Below are positions 18,897 to 28,465 of a stretch of 64,000 nt of DNA, in pieces. Each line of letters opens with the position of its first letter. Position 1 is the stretch's first letter. Where the stretch lies: assembly GCA_016717655.1 (NCBI GenBank), contig JADKFC010000003.1, forward strand, positions 248,001 through 312,000, in the 5' to 3' direction. The notes beneath the pieces are model-generated. The model was not told where the DNA came from. It was given only the letters and a program-made list of their open reading frames with translations, and did not search any database. Position numbers and translations under genes: made by a program. The DNA is from Saprospiraceae bacterium (GTDB taxonomy: Bacteria; Bacteroidota; Bacteroidia; Chitinophagales; Saprospiraceae).

Positions 18897-20149
18897 ATGG
18901 TAAACTATAGTAAAAAGTTTTGGAAAACGGTCTGACCGTAATTGTCCATGAAGATTTTTCCACTCCTTTGGTGGCGATCAATATCTTGTACAAGGTAGGA
19001 TCGAAAGATGAAATGCCGGAAAAAACAGGCATCACACACTTGTTTGAGCACCTGATGTTTGGTGGCACCCACGATGTACCCGACTTTGATGAACCTATCC
19101 AGCAGGCAGGTGGTGAAAATAATGCCTTTACCAATGCCGACATCACCAATTTTTACGATGTTTTGCCTGCTGAAAACCTGGAAATAGCCCTATGGTTGGA
19201 GTCCAACAGGATGGAGCGTCTCAAGCTCAATAAAAAAACCCTTGAAACACAGAAAAAGGTGGTCATAGAGGAGTTTAAAGAAACTTGTCTCAATGAACCT
19301 TATGGAGATGCCTGGCACCATTTATCTGAGCTGTCATACCATGTACATCCTTATAAATGGCCTACCATTGGGGCAGATGTAAGTCACATTGAAGCCATCC
19401 AATTGGAAGACACGGTGGCCTTTTATGAAAAAAACTATGGCCCTTATAATGCTATTCTTGTGTTGAGTGGCAGTATAGGCGCGGAAGCTGGTTTTGACCT
19501 GGCTCAAAAATGGTTTGGCCACATTCCCGGCAAAGACAGGGCGCCCTTACAGTTTAGCCCGGTTGAAATCCTGGATAAAAAAATTCACAAAACGGTATAT
19601 GGCGAGGTACCCTCACCTGCTATTTATTTTGCCTTCAAAATGAAGAACAGGCTCGACAGGGATTTTTACATCGCTGATCTCATATCTGATATCCTCTCCA
19701 GCGGAAGGTCGTCAAGATTTTATCAGCGTTTGATCAAAGAGCAACAGCTGTTTAGCTATATTGATGCTTATATTTCAGGTACAACTGATCCCGGTCTGTT
19801 TATAGTAGACGGCAGATTGATGGAAGGTGTGACCATGGAACAGGCGGGTGCTGCCATCTGGAAGGAGCTTCGATTGATGGCCACTGAAATGCTACCACCC
19901 CGAGAACTTGAAAAAATTAAAAACAAAGCAGAAAGTAATCTGGTCTTTTCAGAATCCAGTGCACTCAACAAATCGATGAGCCTGGCCTATTTTGAATACC
20001 TCGAAAACATAGAACTCATCAATAGTGAAGTGCAGATTTATCAAACCATATCAGCTGAAGAAGTATTGAGTGTATCGGCTGAAATGTTTGATGAAAACGC
20101 CCATGTAGAACTCTATTACCTGCCAACCACAGAAAATAACAGGGTTTAA
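18897..20149 (+). CDS. M16-family zinc peptidase (insulinase-like), probable frameshift at the start
   Basis: A pitrilysin-type metalloprotease of about 417 residues. The inverted zinc motif HLFEH is near residue 50, followed by MFGGTHDVPDFDEP, GGENNAFTNADITNFYDVLP and the distal Glu in the VIEEFKE helix. The frame carrying the enzyme can start only at a TTG at 18920. In another frame an ATG at 18897 encodes MVNYSKKF, which is the usual beginning of these proteins and runs into LENGLTVIVHED if one base is added to the T4 run at 18918-18921. I therefore place the start at 18897. The adjusted length is a whole number of codons. Bacterial members often act in pairs; no partner is adjacent. Confidence 0.86.
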
Positions 20150-20236
20150 GGCCATTTCCCGGCATTAATTATCGCTGAATTTAAATATTAGTAATTTATT
20201 GAATATTTTTGGCTCTCAAAAACAAGAGTTAATTTT

Positions 20237-21548
20237 ATGGACAACGCATCATTTAGGGTCACTGGCAATGCCAGATTGAAAGGAGACCTTCACCCGCAAG
20301 GGAGCAAAAAACGAGGCCTTACAAATCTTAAGCGCCGTATTACTTACAGACCAGGATGTGACCATTCATAACGTGCCTGACATTGTAGACGTCAACAAGT
20401 TGATCGATTTATTATCAGGGCTGGGGGTTACGGTTAAAAAATTGAAGGCAGGAAGTTATGTATTCAATGCCACTGATGTAGACTTAGATCACTTTGCATC
20501 TGACGAATACCAGCAGAACGCCAAAAAAATCAGGGGTTCGGTCATGTTGCTAGGTCCTCTTTTGGCCAGATTTGGTAAGGCATTTTTACCCAAGCCGGGA
20601 GGTGACAAGATCGGCCGAAGAAGACTGGATACCCACTTTAATGGCTTCATGGAACTAGGCGCCGCCTTTAAATACGATGAGGTTACAGACAAATACTTCC
20701 TGGATGCACCCAGGCTAAGAGGTAAGTACATTTTGATGGATGAAATTTCTGTTACCGGTACTGCCAATATTTTGATGGGTGCAGTACTGGCAGAAGGCAC
20801 TACCACAATTTACAATGCAGCCTGTGAACCTTATTTACAGCAACTGTGTAAAATGCTGGTGGGTATGGGCGCCAAAATCAATGGACTTGGCTCTAACCTG
20901 CTTACCATCGAAGGGGTGGAAAAGTTGGGAGGCACTACCCACACCATTTTGCCGGATATGATTGAAATTGGTAGCTTCATTGGTTTGGCTGCAATGACCC
21001 AATCTGAAATAACAATTAAAAATGTGTCCATTCCCAATCTGGGTAATATCCCATCTGTTTTCCAAAAGCTGGGTATTAAAATGGAGTTTATAGGCGATGA
21101 TATTTTTATCCCCGCGCAAGACTTGTATGAAATCCAGACTTTTATTGATGGCTCGATCCTTACTATTTATGATTCTCCATGGCCGGGATTTACGCCCGAC
21201 CTTATGAGTATTGTACTGGTGGTAGCTACTCAGGCAAGAGGAAGTATCCTGATCCACCAAAAAATGTTTGAGTCAAGGTTGTTTTTTGTCGATAAGCTCA
21301 TCGACATGGGGGCCCAGATCATTTTATGTGATCCACACAGGGCAACGGTTATCGGGCATGAAAGAAAATATAACCTCAGGGGAATAGAGATGAGTTCACC
21401 CGATATCAGGGCTGGTGTCTCCTTGCTGATAGCTGCTTTGTCAGCCAACGGAACCAGTATAATACACAATATCAATCAAATCGATAGGGGTTACCATCGC
21501 ATAGATCAAAGATTGAATGCCATAGGGGCACAAATCGAAAGAATCTAA
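20237..21548 (+). CDS. murA: UDP-N-acetylglucosamine 1-carboxyvinyltransferase, one frameshift
   Basis: First committed enzyme of peptidoglycan synthesis: transfers enolpyruvate from PEP to UDP-GlcNAc in the cytoplasm. The start at 20237 gives MDNASFRVTGNARLKGDL. An extra G in the GGG at 20300-20302 breaks the frame, and removing it continues as QGAKNEALQILSAVLLTDQD, the family's KNxAL motif. The corrected gene has 437 codons, the normal length. The loop that carries the catalytic Cys in Escherichia coli (GGCAIG) reads GGDKIG here (Asp at 20604-20606), a natural Cys-to-Asp variant associated with fosfomycin insensitivity in characterised enzymes. The gene is essential, so the shift is almost certainly a sequencing error. 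Confidence 0.93.
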
Positions 21549-21577
21549 GTAATAAAAATCCCTTATATAAAATAAAA

Positions 21578-21608
21578 AAGGCGTGAGGATGACCCACGCC
21601 TTTTTTTT
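21578..21608. terminator. Bidirectional terminator between murA and porP
   Basis: The stem AGGCGTG / CACGCCT is flanked by A6 on the left and T8 on the right, so it can act on both the murA transcript and the convergent PorP/SprF transcript. Confidence 0.85.
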
Positions 21609-21626
21609 ATATGTTTTCGCTATGTT

Positions 21627-22700
21627 CTAGAAACGTGGGCAATAAACACCCCTGCTTTCAGGACCACATATGTCATAAGTCAAAGAAAATTCAAAAGCAC
21701 CATTGGCAGGTGAAGCAGCTGCCAAACCGGAAACGGTAAGGTCATAGCTAAATCCAATGCCAAAGTGTTCGTAGTTGAATCTGGTAGAAAGAATAACCGC
21801 ATCAGAGTGTAATTTTACTCCATTGTCATCGGTCGTAGCATCGTCATCCTGAATTCCAAGTCTGTACCACGCACCAATTTGCCAAGATTGATTTGAATTT
21901 CTGCTTGGGCCTAAGGCAAATCTGAAACTTGCACCACCATTAAATTCTCTGTGTGGGCCTTGCATCATAAATACCGCGAAAGGCAAGAAAGAAATTTTAG
22001 GTTTCATCTCAAATTGACCTCCACCGTGAACAGTTACCCTGTTGTAAAGAGAAACACTTTCTTTAGAATCACCAAAGAAAGAAACATTGGGCTGATTCAA
22101 GTGGTGGATGGCTGCACCCAAATACCAGTTGGTGTATTTGTTCATCACTGAAAACCAAAGAACACCGGCTGAGATGTCTGGATAGATAAAGTCATTATCT
22201 GGAATGTCCTGACCCAGCTTGCTTGGATCAAAACCATTGGCATCAATTTGTGATGGCCACCTCAAGTCATTTTCACGAATTCTCCTTTGAGAGATTCCGG
22301 CATCTGCACCAATGACCAGGTACGATGCTTTCTGACGGTAGCCAGACATCTTTTTACTGTAGGATAGAGAAATTCTGCCCTGAGTAGTACCAAATCTGGA
22401 TTCACCGGCCACATCTGACCAAAGAGTACCTCCAATTCCGAAGTAGTCTTCTCTTCCGATCGGTGTTTTTTGATCATAGGAGATGGAATAGGTATTGTAA
22501 GCATTGGCCTGCAATGCACCCGCCCATTGGTTCCTGTAGTTGGCAATAAACCTGTTCTTACAGTTCATGACACCCGTCATGGCTGGATTGAGGTTAAGTG
22601 GCGACATGTAGAACTGTGAAAAGTGGATGTCCTGGGCAGACAAACCAAGTGTAAAAACAACAGCTACAAGCGTAAATACCAGTTTGTATGAATACTTCAT
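21627..22700 (-). CDS. PorP/SprF-family T9SS outer-membrane protein
   Basis: A 357-residue outer-membrane barrel of the PorP/SprF family, which helps the type IX secretion system export and anchor large adhesins, typically those with type B sorting domains. The signal peptide covers residues 1-23 (ending LGLSAQ). The mature protein opens with the family signature DIHFSQFYMSPLNLNPAMTG and continues with barrel strands rich in Gly, Tyr and Phe, ending in an aromatic residue (YCPRF). In many genomes porP/sprF genes sit beside their adhesin; here the giant adhesin gene is 6 kb away on the other strand, so a functional link is possible but not shown. Confidence 0.93.
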   Translation of the reverse strand: MKYSYKLVFTLVAVVFTLGLSAQDIHFSQFYMSPLNLNPAMTGVMNCKNRFIANYRNQWAGALQANAYNTYSISYDQKTPIGREDYFGIGGTLWSDVAGESRFGTTQGRISLSYSKKMSGYRQKASYLVIGADAGISQRRIRENDLRWPSQIDANGFDPSKLGQDIPDNDFIYPDISAGVLWFSVMNKYTNWYLGAAIHHLNQPNVSFFGDSKESVSLYNRVTVHGGGQFEMKPKISFLPFAVFMMQGPHREFNGGASFRFALGPSRNSNQSWQIGAWYRLGIQDDDATTDDNGVKLHSDAVILSTRFNYEHFGIGFSYDLTVSGLAAASPANGAFEFSLTYDICGPESRGVYCPRF

Positions 22701-22915
22701 CGTTTAAAATAAATTAAAATTGTCAGCTAAAATGAGCTGTATTTTTATTTGAATGGAAGCATAAAAGTAATAAGTTTTTTGAAATACCGTCTTAAAACCT
22801 CTATTTTTTGTTTATATCCGAAATATCCGGTTTACGCTGCCTGAGGGCTCCAAATAATATTGGGTAAGATGCAATAAAAGATTAGTTAAACCCTTTATTT
22901 ATGTCTTGCTCATTA

Positions 22916-23608
22916 TCAGGATTTTTTGACTTCTGCCTTCAGTTTTTCCAGGTCTCTGACCAGGAGTCGCTTGCGGTTAAAGGTCAGTTGCTCAGCATCT
23001 CTCAATTCATTTAAAACGGTAGTCACCGTTTGTCGGGAGGTAGCTGTATAGTTGGCAATCTCCTGATGGGTCAAAAAATTGCGAACTACCCACTCGTAAC
23101 CTACGCGCTGGCCTTTTTTTTCTGTCAATTCCACCAGGTATTCAATGATTCTGCTTCGGCTGTCTTTAAAAACCAACGATTCCAGGCGATGCTCCATTTC
23201 GAGCACTTTTGAACCCATAAGTTTCATAAAAAACAAGCTGAGTGCATTGTGTTCCCTCAACAAACTCTTCATATCATTGGCCTGAACAATGCAGATATCG
23301 GTGTCTTCCATGGCATAGGCAAAATCTCTTCGTTTGCCTTCCCCTACCATTGATAATTCGCCAAAAACCTCACCCTTGCCCAGCAGCGCTTTGGTGATTT
23401 CTTTACCATTGTCGCCAATGCTGCCAATCTTTACCTTACCTTCTGTGATAAAGTACAGCTTGTCAGCATGTTGGTCCGGCAGATAGATGTAATCGTTTTT
23501 GACAAAACTTTTTTTAGAATGACCTTGCATTGCGTCTTCTACTTTCGTGGGGCAGAAGATGCCTGTCATATCTATGTTTTCAAGATACCATAATTGATGT
23601 CCTTCCAT
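22916..23608 (-). CDS. Crp/Fnr-family transcriptional regulator
   Basis: A 230-residue regulator. Residues about 30-125 are a cyclic-nucleotide-binding beta-roll (QHADKLYFITEGKVKIGS, LLGKGEVFGELSMVGEGKRR). Residues about 150-225 are a winged helix-turn-helix (FLTHQEIANYTATSRQTVTT). No Cys cluster for an Fnr-type iron-sulfur cluster is present in the N-terminus. A -7-like TATATTTG (minus strand, 23638-23645) lies 30 bp upstream, with TTG elements at non-ideal distances. It is monocistronic; ligand and regulon are unknown. Confidence 0.9.
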   Translation of the reverse strand: MEGHQLWYLENIDMTGIFCPTKVEDAMQGHSKKSFVKNDYIYLPDQHADKLYFITEGKVKIGSIGDNGKEITKALLGKGEVFGELSMVGEGKRRDFAYAMEDTDICIVQANDMKSLLREHNALSLFFMKLMGSKVLEMEHRLESLVFKDSRSRIIEYLVELTEKKGQRVGYEWVVRNFLTHQEIANYTATSRQTVTTVLNELRDAEQLTFNRKRLLVRDLEKLKAEVKKS

Positions 23609-23978
23609 AATAACGAATTAACCTGTTGACTGAATACCAAATATAATTCACTTCTCATCCAAATGTGTCAAATATGCTCTAATTTGTCGTCACAAATTAC
23701 TTACACTAATCAAAAATTAAGCCAAAACAGAGACTTACATATTATTTCATGTACTTATATGATGACAATTTAAAGAGCCTCTTACCCTCAGTACCGGCAC
23801 AAAAAAGGTGGTTATTTGATTTTCAGTGCTTTACCAATCCACTTAACGGACAAGCGTATTTTATTTTTTTGATCCATGAACAAAAGAATTTAAAATGTTG
23901 ACAGAATAATGGCTTTGGGGTGGTTGGTAACGCCTTGAATCGGGATATGGTCTTATCTTTGGCCAAATTTTACGCCAT
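23609..23978. other. Divergent promoter region between the Crp-family gene and yicC
   Basis: 370 bp between divergent genes. The left side carries a minus-strand -7 element TATATTTG (23638-23645). The right side carries a plus-strand -7 element TATCTTTG (23954-23961), 17 bp before the yicC start, with a TTG at 23935-23937 spaced 16 bp, slightly short. No other structure or gene is visible. Confidence 0.55.
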
Positions 23979-24854
23979 ATGATCTTATCGATGACAGGCT
24001 ACGGCCGCAGTCAGGTGCTGTTGGGAGACGTTTATTTTACAGTTGAGATAAAAGCCCTCAACTCCAAAACTACGGATATCCGATGCAAAATACCCTCCAA
24101 TTTTGCTGAAAGGGAAATGCAAATACGAAAACTCATTACAGATGAGATTGTAAGAGGTAGAATTGAATTTAATATTTATGCGGGCGATGAGGGTTCTGCT
24201 GATGATTATACCATCAATACAGATTTGTTGATGCATTATTTCAATCAACTGAAAGGTTTGAAACAACAGATTCAAATTTCTGATGCAGAAATTTTTACGG
24301 CTGTAATGCGCATACCCAGCGTAACACAGACCAATGCCCACCCACTGAGTGATGAAGATTTTGAAAAAGTAGAAGTTACTATTCGCGAAGCCATTCAATC
24401 GCTGAATCAATTCAGAAAAACAGAAGGCCAAGAGTTGTCGAATGATCTGAGTGCAAGGGTATCCGGCATCCAGGACAGATTGATATTGGTAGTACCTTTG
24501 GAAGAAAACAGAATAATTAAAATCAAAGAAAGAATGCGAAAAAATCTGGATGATTTTATCCAGTCAGAACGCATCGATGAAAATAGATTTGAGCAAGAAA
24601 TAATTTATTATTTAGAGCGCATTGATATCACTGAAGAAAAGGTGAGGCTCAGTCAACACTGCAATTACTTTTTAGAACAATTGCAAAACAGTGACACCCA
24701 GGTGGGCAAAATTCTGGCCTTTATTGCACAGGAAATGGGAAGAGAAATCAATACCCTGGGGGCCAAAGCACAGGATCCTGAGTTGCAACAACTGGTGGTT
24801 CAAATGAAGGATGAGCTGGAAAAAATCAAAGAACAATTGGCCAATATCCTGTAA
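23979..24854 (+). CDS. YicC-family endoribonuclease
   Basis: A 291-residue member of the YicC/YloC family, whose characterised members are RNA-cleaving enzymes linked to small-RNA turnover. The family start MILSMTGYGRSQ is intact, with the N-terminal domain at about 1-155. The C-terminal domain (DUF1732-type) carries YYLERIDITEEKVRLSQHC and IAQEMGREINTLGAKAQDPE. The gene precedes gmk by 12 bp, a pairing conserved across many phyla. Confidence 0.93.
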   Translation: MILSMTGYGRSQVLLGDVYFTVEIKALNSKTTDIRCKIPSNFAEREMQIRKLITDEIVRGRIEFNIYAGDEGSADDYTINTDLLMHYFNQLKGLKQQIQISDAEIFTAVMRIPSVTQTNAHPLSDEDFEKVEVTIREAIQSLNQFRKTEGQELSNDLSARVSGIQDRLILVVPLEENRIIKIKERMRKNLDDFIQSERIDENRFEQEIIYYLERIDITEEKVRLSQHCNYFLEQLQNSDTQVGKILAFIAQEMGREINTLGAKAQDPELQQLVVQMKDELEKIKEQLANIL

Positions 24855-24866
24855 AAAGTAACCCTT

Positions 24867-25442
24867 ATGTTTCAACCCAAAGGAAAGATGGTGGTCTTAA
24901 CAGCACCTTCCGGAGCCGGCAAAACAACCCTGGTTAGGCACTTGCTCAACTACTATGGATACCTGGATTTTTCAGTAAGTGCAACTACCCGCGCTAAACG
25001 TGAATACGAACAAGAAGGGGTTGATTATTTTTTCCTGAGCGAAGAGGAATTCCGGCAAAAAATCAAAGCAGATGCCTTCGTGGAATGGGAAGAGGTGTAC
25101 AACGGCCAGTTCTACGGCACCCTCAGGTCAGAAATGGAGCGGATTTGGAAAGAAGACAAAGCCATCGTTTTTGATATTGATGTAAATGGAGCCACCAAAC
25201 TAAAAGAGCAGTTTGGTGAACAGTGTCTGACCATCTTTGTAAAACCACCTTCCATTGACACCCTGGTAGAGCGACTGAAGAAACGGGCTACGGAAACCGA
25301 GGCATCTTTGGTCAAACGCATCGACAAAGTAAAAAGAGAGATTGGTTATGAGAACCGTTTTGATGCCGTAATTGTTAATGATTTACTGGAGGTTGCCAAA
25401 AAAGAGGCAGAGGTACTGGTTGATAATTTTATTCACCATTAA
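24867..25442 (+). CDS. gmk: Guanylate kinase
   Basis: Cytoplasmic enzyme that phosphorylates GMP to GDP with ATP. The P-loop APSGAGKTTLVRHLL lies at residues 12-26. The GMP-binding region is VSATTRAKREYEQEGVDYFF, and the lid and base-contact segments follow (VEWEEVYNGQFYGT, VFDIDVNGA, IFVKPPS). Its 191 residues are a normal length. It is translated 12 bp after yicC and followed 12 bp later by apaG, probably one transcript. Confidence 0.97.
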   Translation: MFQPKGKMVVLTAPSGAGKTTLVRHLLNYYGYLDFSVSATTRAKREYEQEGVDYFFLSEEEFRQKIKADAFVEWEEVYNGQFYGTLRSEMERIWKEDKAIVFDIDVNGATKLKEQFGEQCLTIFVKPPSIDTLVERLKKRATETEASLVKRIDKVKREIGYENRFDAVIVNDLLEVAKKEAEVLVDNFIHH

Positions 25443-25454
25443 AGGTAAAAAAAA

Positions 25455-25847
25455 TTGCCTATTAAAAGCCAAACAACAGAAGGTATAACGGTGAGTGTTG
25501 ATCCTAAATTTGACGGTGACATCACAGATGCTCAGGATGTTAAATTTATATTTACCTACACCATTACGGTGCACAATTCCTTGTCGCATGCGGTCAAATT
25601 GTTGTCCAGAAAGTGGGATATCTTTGACAGCATTGGCAAGCACCACATGGTGGAAGGTGAGGGAGTGGTTGGCATGCAGCCCGAAATAGCCCCTGGTGCT
25701 TCATTTTCTTACTCTTCATGGTGTCCTCTAGACAGCAATCTGGGCACTATGGAAGGCTCCTATCTGATGGAAAACACGGTTACCGGAGGTACTTTTGAAA
25801 TATCCATTCCCCGGTTTGAACTAGCGGCAGACTGGGTTCGCAATTAG
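25455..25847 (+). CDS. apaG: ApaG-domain protein
   Basis: A 130-residue ApaG protein with a fibronectin-type beta-sandwich. It is named for a link to cobalt/magnesium tolerance in enterobacteria, though its biochemical role remains unclear. Diagnostic segments are ITVSVDPKFDG, FTYTITVHNSLSHAVKLLSR, KWDIFDS, VEGEGVVGMQPEIAPG and SFSYSSWCPLDSNLGTMEGS. The start is a TTG at 25455, since no in-frame ATG precedes the conserved part. It lies 12 bp behind gmk. Confidence 0.93.
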   Translation: MPIKSQTTEGITVSVDPKFDGDITDAQDVKFIFTYTITVHNSLSHAVKLLSRKWDIFDSIGKHHMVEGEGVVGMQPEIAPGASFSYSSWCPLDSNLGTMEGSYLMENTVTGGTFEISIPRFELAADWVRN

Positions 25848-25873
25848 ATTTTATTTTTCTCAACTCATATACA

Positions 25874-26557
25874 ATGCTAAAGGTGGTCTGGATTTTTTCT
25901 TTTTTATTTAACGATTCTCACTTCCTGCAAGCCGGTCCCGCAAACCATAGGACTGATCCTGCCCAATAGTGAGTCAATAATTGCTGATACCTTTGGCCTG
26001 AACTATATTATGGGAAAATTTGAACCGGCAAAACACCCGGATTTTTTGTGAGCATACCTTCCAAGTACAGAGACGAAACAGTGCGATATTTGCGCAGGGA
26101 TGTGATGATTAAGTTTGCTGAAATGGCCGACGCAGCTGCTAAAGAAGGTGTGCGTTTGATCATAAGGTCGGCTACCCGCAATTTTGATAGTCAGAAACAA
26201 ATCTGGGAAAACAAATGGAAAGGCCTTACCATTTTGGAAGATGGCAGTAAGGCTTCAGATATCAAAGATGAATTCTTAAGGGCCAAAAAAATCCTGCTTT
26301 ACAGCTCAATGCCGGGCACTTCCAGACACCACTGGGGTACCGATGTAGATATCAATTCTTTTGAGAACAGTTGGTTTGCTGGGGGAGAAGGTGCCAGGCT
26401 CTATGCCTGGATGGAGTCGAATGCTTCCCAATATGGTTTTTGCCAGGTATACGGCCCAATCAATTCCTTCAGAAAGCACGGATATCAGGAAGAAAAGTGG
26501 CACTGGTCTTACCTTCCCATTGCACAACGAATACAAGAGGAAGCAGCAAAAAAATGA
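25874..26557 (+). CDS. M15-family D,D-carboxypeptidase-like lipoprotein, two frameshifts
   Basis: A VanY/LAS-type zinc peptidase expected to trim peptidoglycan D-Ala or related bonds in the periplasm. The catalytic domain (26048 onward) shows IRSATRNFDSQKQIWE, the zinc ligands in SRHHWGTDVDIN and the late EKWHWSYLP. The first part is recoverable only by two corrections. Removing one T near 25892-25905 gives a lipoprotein signal (MLKVVWIFLFYLTILTSC), and adding one T in the run at 26042-26047 joins KHPDF to VSIPSKYRDE. The corrected length is 228 codons. Both shifts are in T runs, so sequencing error is likely. Without correction only the fragment from a GTG at 26048 is readable. Confidence 0.84.
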
Positions 26558-26707
26558 ATAACAAGATGATCTCTGGCTTTGATGGCAGCCACAAAGCCAT
26601 GACGATTGACATGGTCAAAGTATATATGCTGTCCATAGATCCTGCCTGTATGTAATCCCTACAAAGCGTAACGTACAATACGAATTACAATTTGGATTTG
26701 GCACAAT

Positions 26708-27070
26708 TTGTGCTTATCCAAAAATGTGATTGATATAGAAAAAATAAACAAGCGACATTTCCTCGAAACCGATATGTACTATCGGGTCGAGATGGGCCTG
26801 TCATCACGACTGATCAAATACAACAACGGCGTGTTTCATCTTGAGGTCGTCATCGGGCGAAAATGGGAAAAAAACTACAGCGCAGCAGCTGCAGAGATGG
26901 CGTATTGCTGGAAACAAACCAACGAAGAGCTGACCGGTGCCATCGCATGTAAAGTTTACATCATAGACACCAATAAAAACCCCTACAAGCACTTGCTTAT
27001 GAACAGTGATGTGGAGGTAGAATACGACGCCCGCAAAGGCATCCTTTTCTACCGCCAACACCTCAATTGA
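26708..27070 (+). CDS. Hypothetical protein (about 114-120 aa)
   Basis: I do not recognise this protein. It begins at a TTG (26708) or, more simply, at the GTG at 26726 (VIDIEKINKRHFLETD). It has no signal peptide or membrane segment. The interior shows a regular strand-rich pattern (YYRVEMGLSSRLIKYNNG, EYDARKGILFYRQ) and an Ala-rich helix (NYSAAAAEMAYCWKQ). It ends 3 bp before the convergent Arc-like gene. Codon use resembles the neighbours. The coding call rests on frame length and protein-like composition only. Confidence 0.55.
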   Translation: MCLSKNVIDIEKINKRHFLETDMYYRVEMGLSSRLIKYNNGVFHLEVVIGRKWEKNYSAAAAEMAYCWKQTNEELTGAIACKVYIIDTNKNPYKHLLMNSDVEVEYDARKGILFYRQHLN

Positions 27071-27073
27071 TGC

Positions 27074-27268
27074 TTATAATTCTACTTCTTCAGAGGAAGT
27101 TGATGGGTCTGAAGTCAAATTTTTAATCTTTCTTTTATGCTGTTTGAGCATCTGCGACAAGATCCATTCCATTTGCCCGTTTACACTTCTGAAATCGTCA
27201 TTGGCCCATTTTTCAATGGCTTCAAAGACCCCATCATCCAGTCTTAGCATAAATTTTTTTTTGGCCAT
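27074..27268 (-). CDS. Arc-like ribbon-helix-helix DNA-binding protein
   Basis: A 64-residue protein of the Arc/MetJ ribbon-helix-helix fold. The N-terminal strand KKFMLRLDDGVFEAIEKWAN and the second helix VNGQMEWILSQMLKQHKRK are typical; the tail is acidic and Ser-rich. Such dimers bind DNA through the paired N-terminal strands. It starts 3 bp after the SPFH gene on the same strand, so the two are translated together. This pairing recurs in several bacterial groups, and the small protein probably regulates the pair or acts with it. Confidence 0.85.
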   Translation of the reverse strand: MAKKKFMLRLDDGVFEAIEKWANDDFRSVNGQMEWILSQMLKQHKRKIKNLTSDPSTSSEEVEL

Positions 27269-27271
27269 GGT

Positions 27272-28120
27272 TTATTGATAAATCGAACCGGTATTCACAA
27301 CCGGACTCACTTCTTTGTCAGAACACAAAACCACCATCAGATTACTAACCATGGTTGCTTTCTTATCATCGTCAAATTCAATTATTTTTTTGGATGAAAG
27401 GTCGGCAAGGGCCATTTCTACCATACTTACGGCTCCTTCCACGATTTTGTGACGGGCGGCAACGATGGCTTCTGCCTGCTGGCGTTTGAGCATGGCACTG
27501 GCAATTTCTTCAGCATAGGCTAAATAGCCGATACGGGCTTCCAATACTTCGATGCCTGCCATATCCAATCTTTCTGCCAGGGCATTTTCAAGGGCATTGT
27601 TGATTTCGTCCATGCCGGAACGCAGGGTAATCTCGTGGTGGTCTTCAAAGTTGTCATAAGAATATGCTCCTGCCAGATTTCTTACCGCCGCATCGCTCTG
27701 TAATTTGACAAAGGCCTCGTAATTGTCTACCTCAAAGGCCGACTTAAAGGTGTCTTTGACTCTCCAAACGGTGATGACGCTGATCAAAATCGGATTTCCC
27801 CTTTTGTCGTTGACTTTAACCCGCTCGCTTTCAAAGTTGCGTGCCCTTAGGGAAAACTTCTTTTTTCCGTAAAATGGGTTGGCCCAAAAGAAACCATTGT
27901 CCCTGACGGAACCTATGTACTTACCAAAAAGGGTAAGCACCCTCGATTCATTGGGGTTGATGTAAAAGAAGCCGGTTGTGATAAAAAATAGTAAGATACC
28001 GGAACCGATGGTTAAAAAGGGCATTTGTGCATAAACCCCATAACCTATGCCAATGGCTAGTAAAAGACAAACCAGCAACATTAGGTAGCCAGAAAGTGGA
28101 TTAATTTGTTTTTCATTCAT
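27272..28120 (-). CDS. SPFH/Band 7-domain membrane protein
   Basis: A 282-residue flotillin/stomatin-type membrane scaffold. Two adjacent N-terminal hydrophobic segments (about residues 12-27 and 30-50) anchor it. The SPFH domain follows at about 55-225 (NPNESRVLTLFGKYIGSV, FSLRARNFESERVKVNDKRG, AVRNLAGAYSYD). A helical region at about 225-260 (KRQQAEAIVAARHKIVEGA) resembles the oligomerisation helix. Members organise membrane proteases or lipid microdomains. The -7-like TATATTTG (minus strand 28142-28149) lies 22 bp upstream. It shares a transcript with the Arc-like gene. Confidence 0.9.
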   Translation of the reverse strand: MNEKQINPLSGYLMLLVCLLLAIGIGYGVYAQMPFLTIGSGILLFFITTGFFYINPNESRVLTLFGKYIGSVRDNGFFWANPFYGKKKFSLRARNFESERVKVNDKRGNPILISVITVWRVKDTFKSAFEVDNYEAFVKLQSDAAVRNLAGAYSYDNFEDHHEITLRSGMDEINNALENALAERLDMAGIEVLEARIGYLAYAEEIASAMLKRQQAEAIVAARHKIVEGAVSMVEMALADLSSKKIIEFDDDKKATMVSNLMVVLCSDKEVSPVVNTGSIYQ

Positions 28121-28465
28121 AATGATATTATTTTGATATCACAAATATATCACAATGACATTCACTTTTTGGATTTTTTCGACGAATAGCCATGAATTTA
28201 GGTCTGATTTGGTTAAATTTTGATGTAAAGGTTGGTTTTTACTCTTTAAACGATCACAAAACCGTATTGGGTAAACAGATTAGGATTAGGGATATATTCC
28301 CGGCAATTGGGTACACTGCTCAAATTTTGTCGTATAAAAGTGCAAACAAAACGAATTTAATATGGAAACCCTCTTTATATTTGTGCATTGGGTGAAGTTC
28401 AGCCGAGCATCCTGCGTCTGGGAAAAATCAAAGGGGTAAATTTTGTAGTAAAAAATTGAGTTTAG
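28121..28465. other. Intergenic region upstream of the giant adhesin gene
   Basis: 345 bp between divergent genes. A minus-strand -7 element (28142-28149) serves the SPFH gene. A plus-strand TATATTTG at 28376-28383 is the best candidate for the adhesin promoter, giving a leader of about 80 nt; no well-placed TTG was found. An open frame at 28192-28395 has no start context or protein-like features and is not called. Confidence 0.5.

Noticed and set aside
26554..26655. 33-codon open frame after the M15 gene
   Set aside because: Short, overlaps the end of the carboxypeptidase frame, no recognised family and no independent start context.
28192..28395. 67-codon open frame upstream of the adhesin
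   Set aside because: Overlaps the likely adhesin promoter, has no domain or signal and lies in low-complexity AT-rich DNA.
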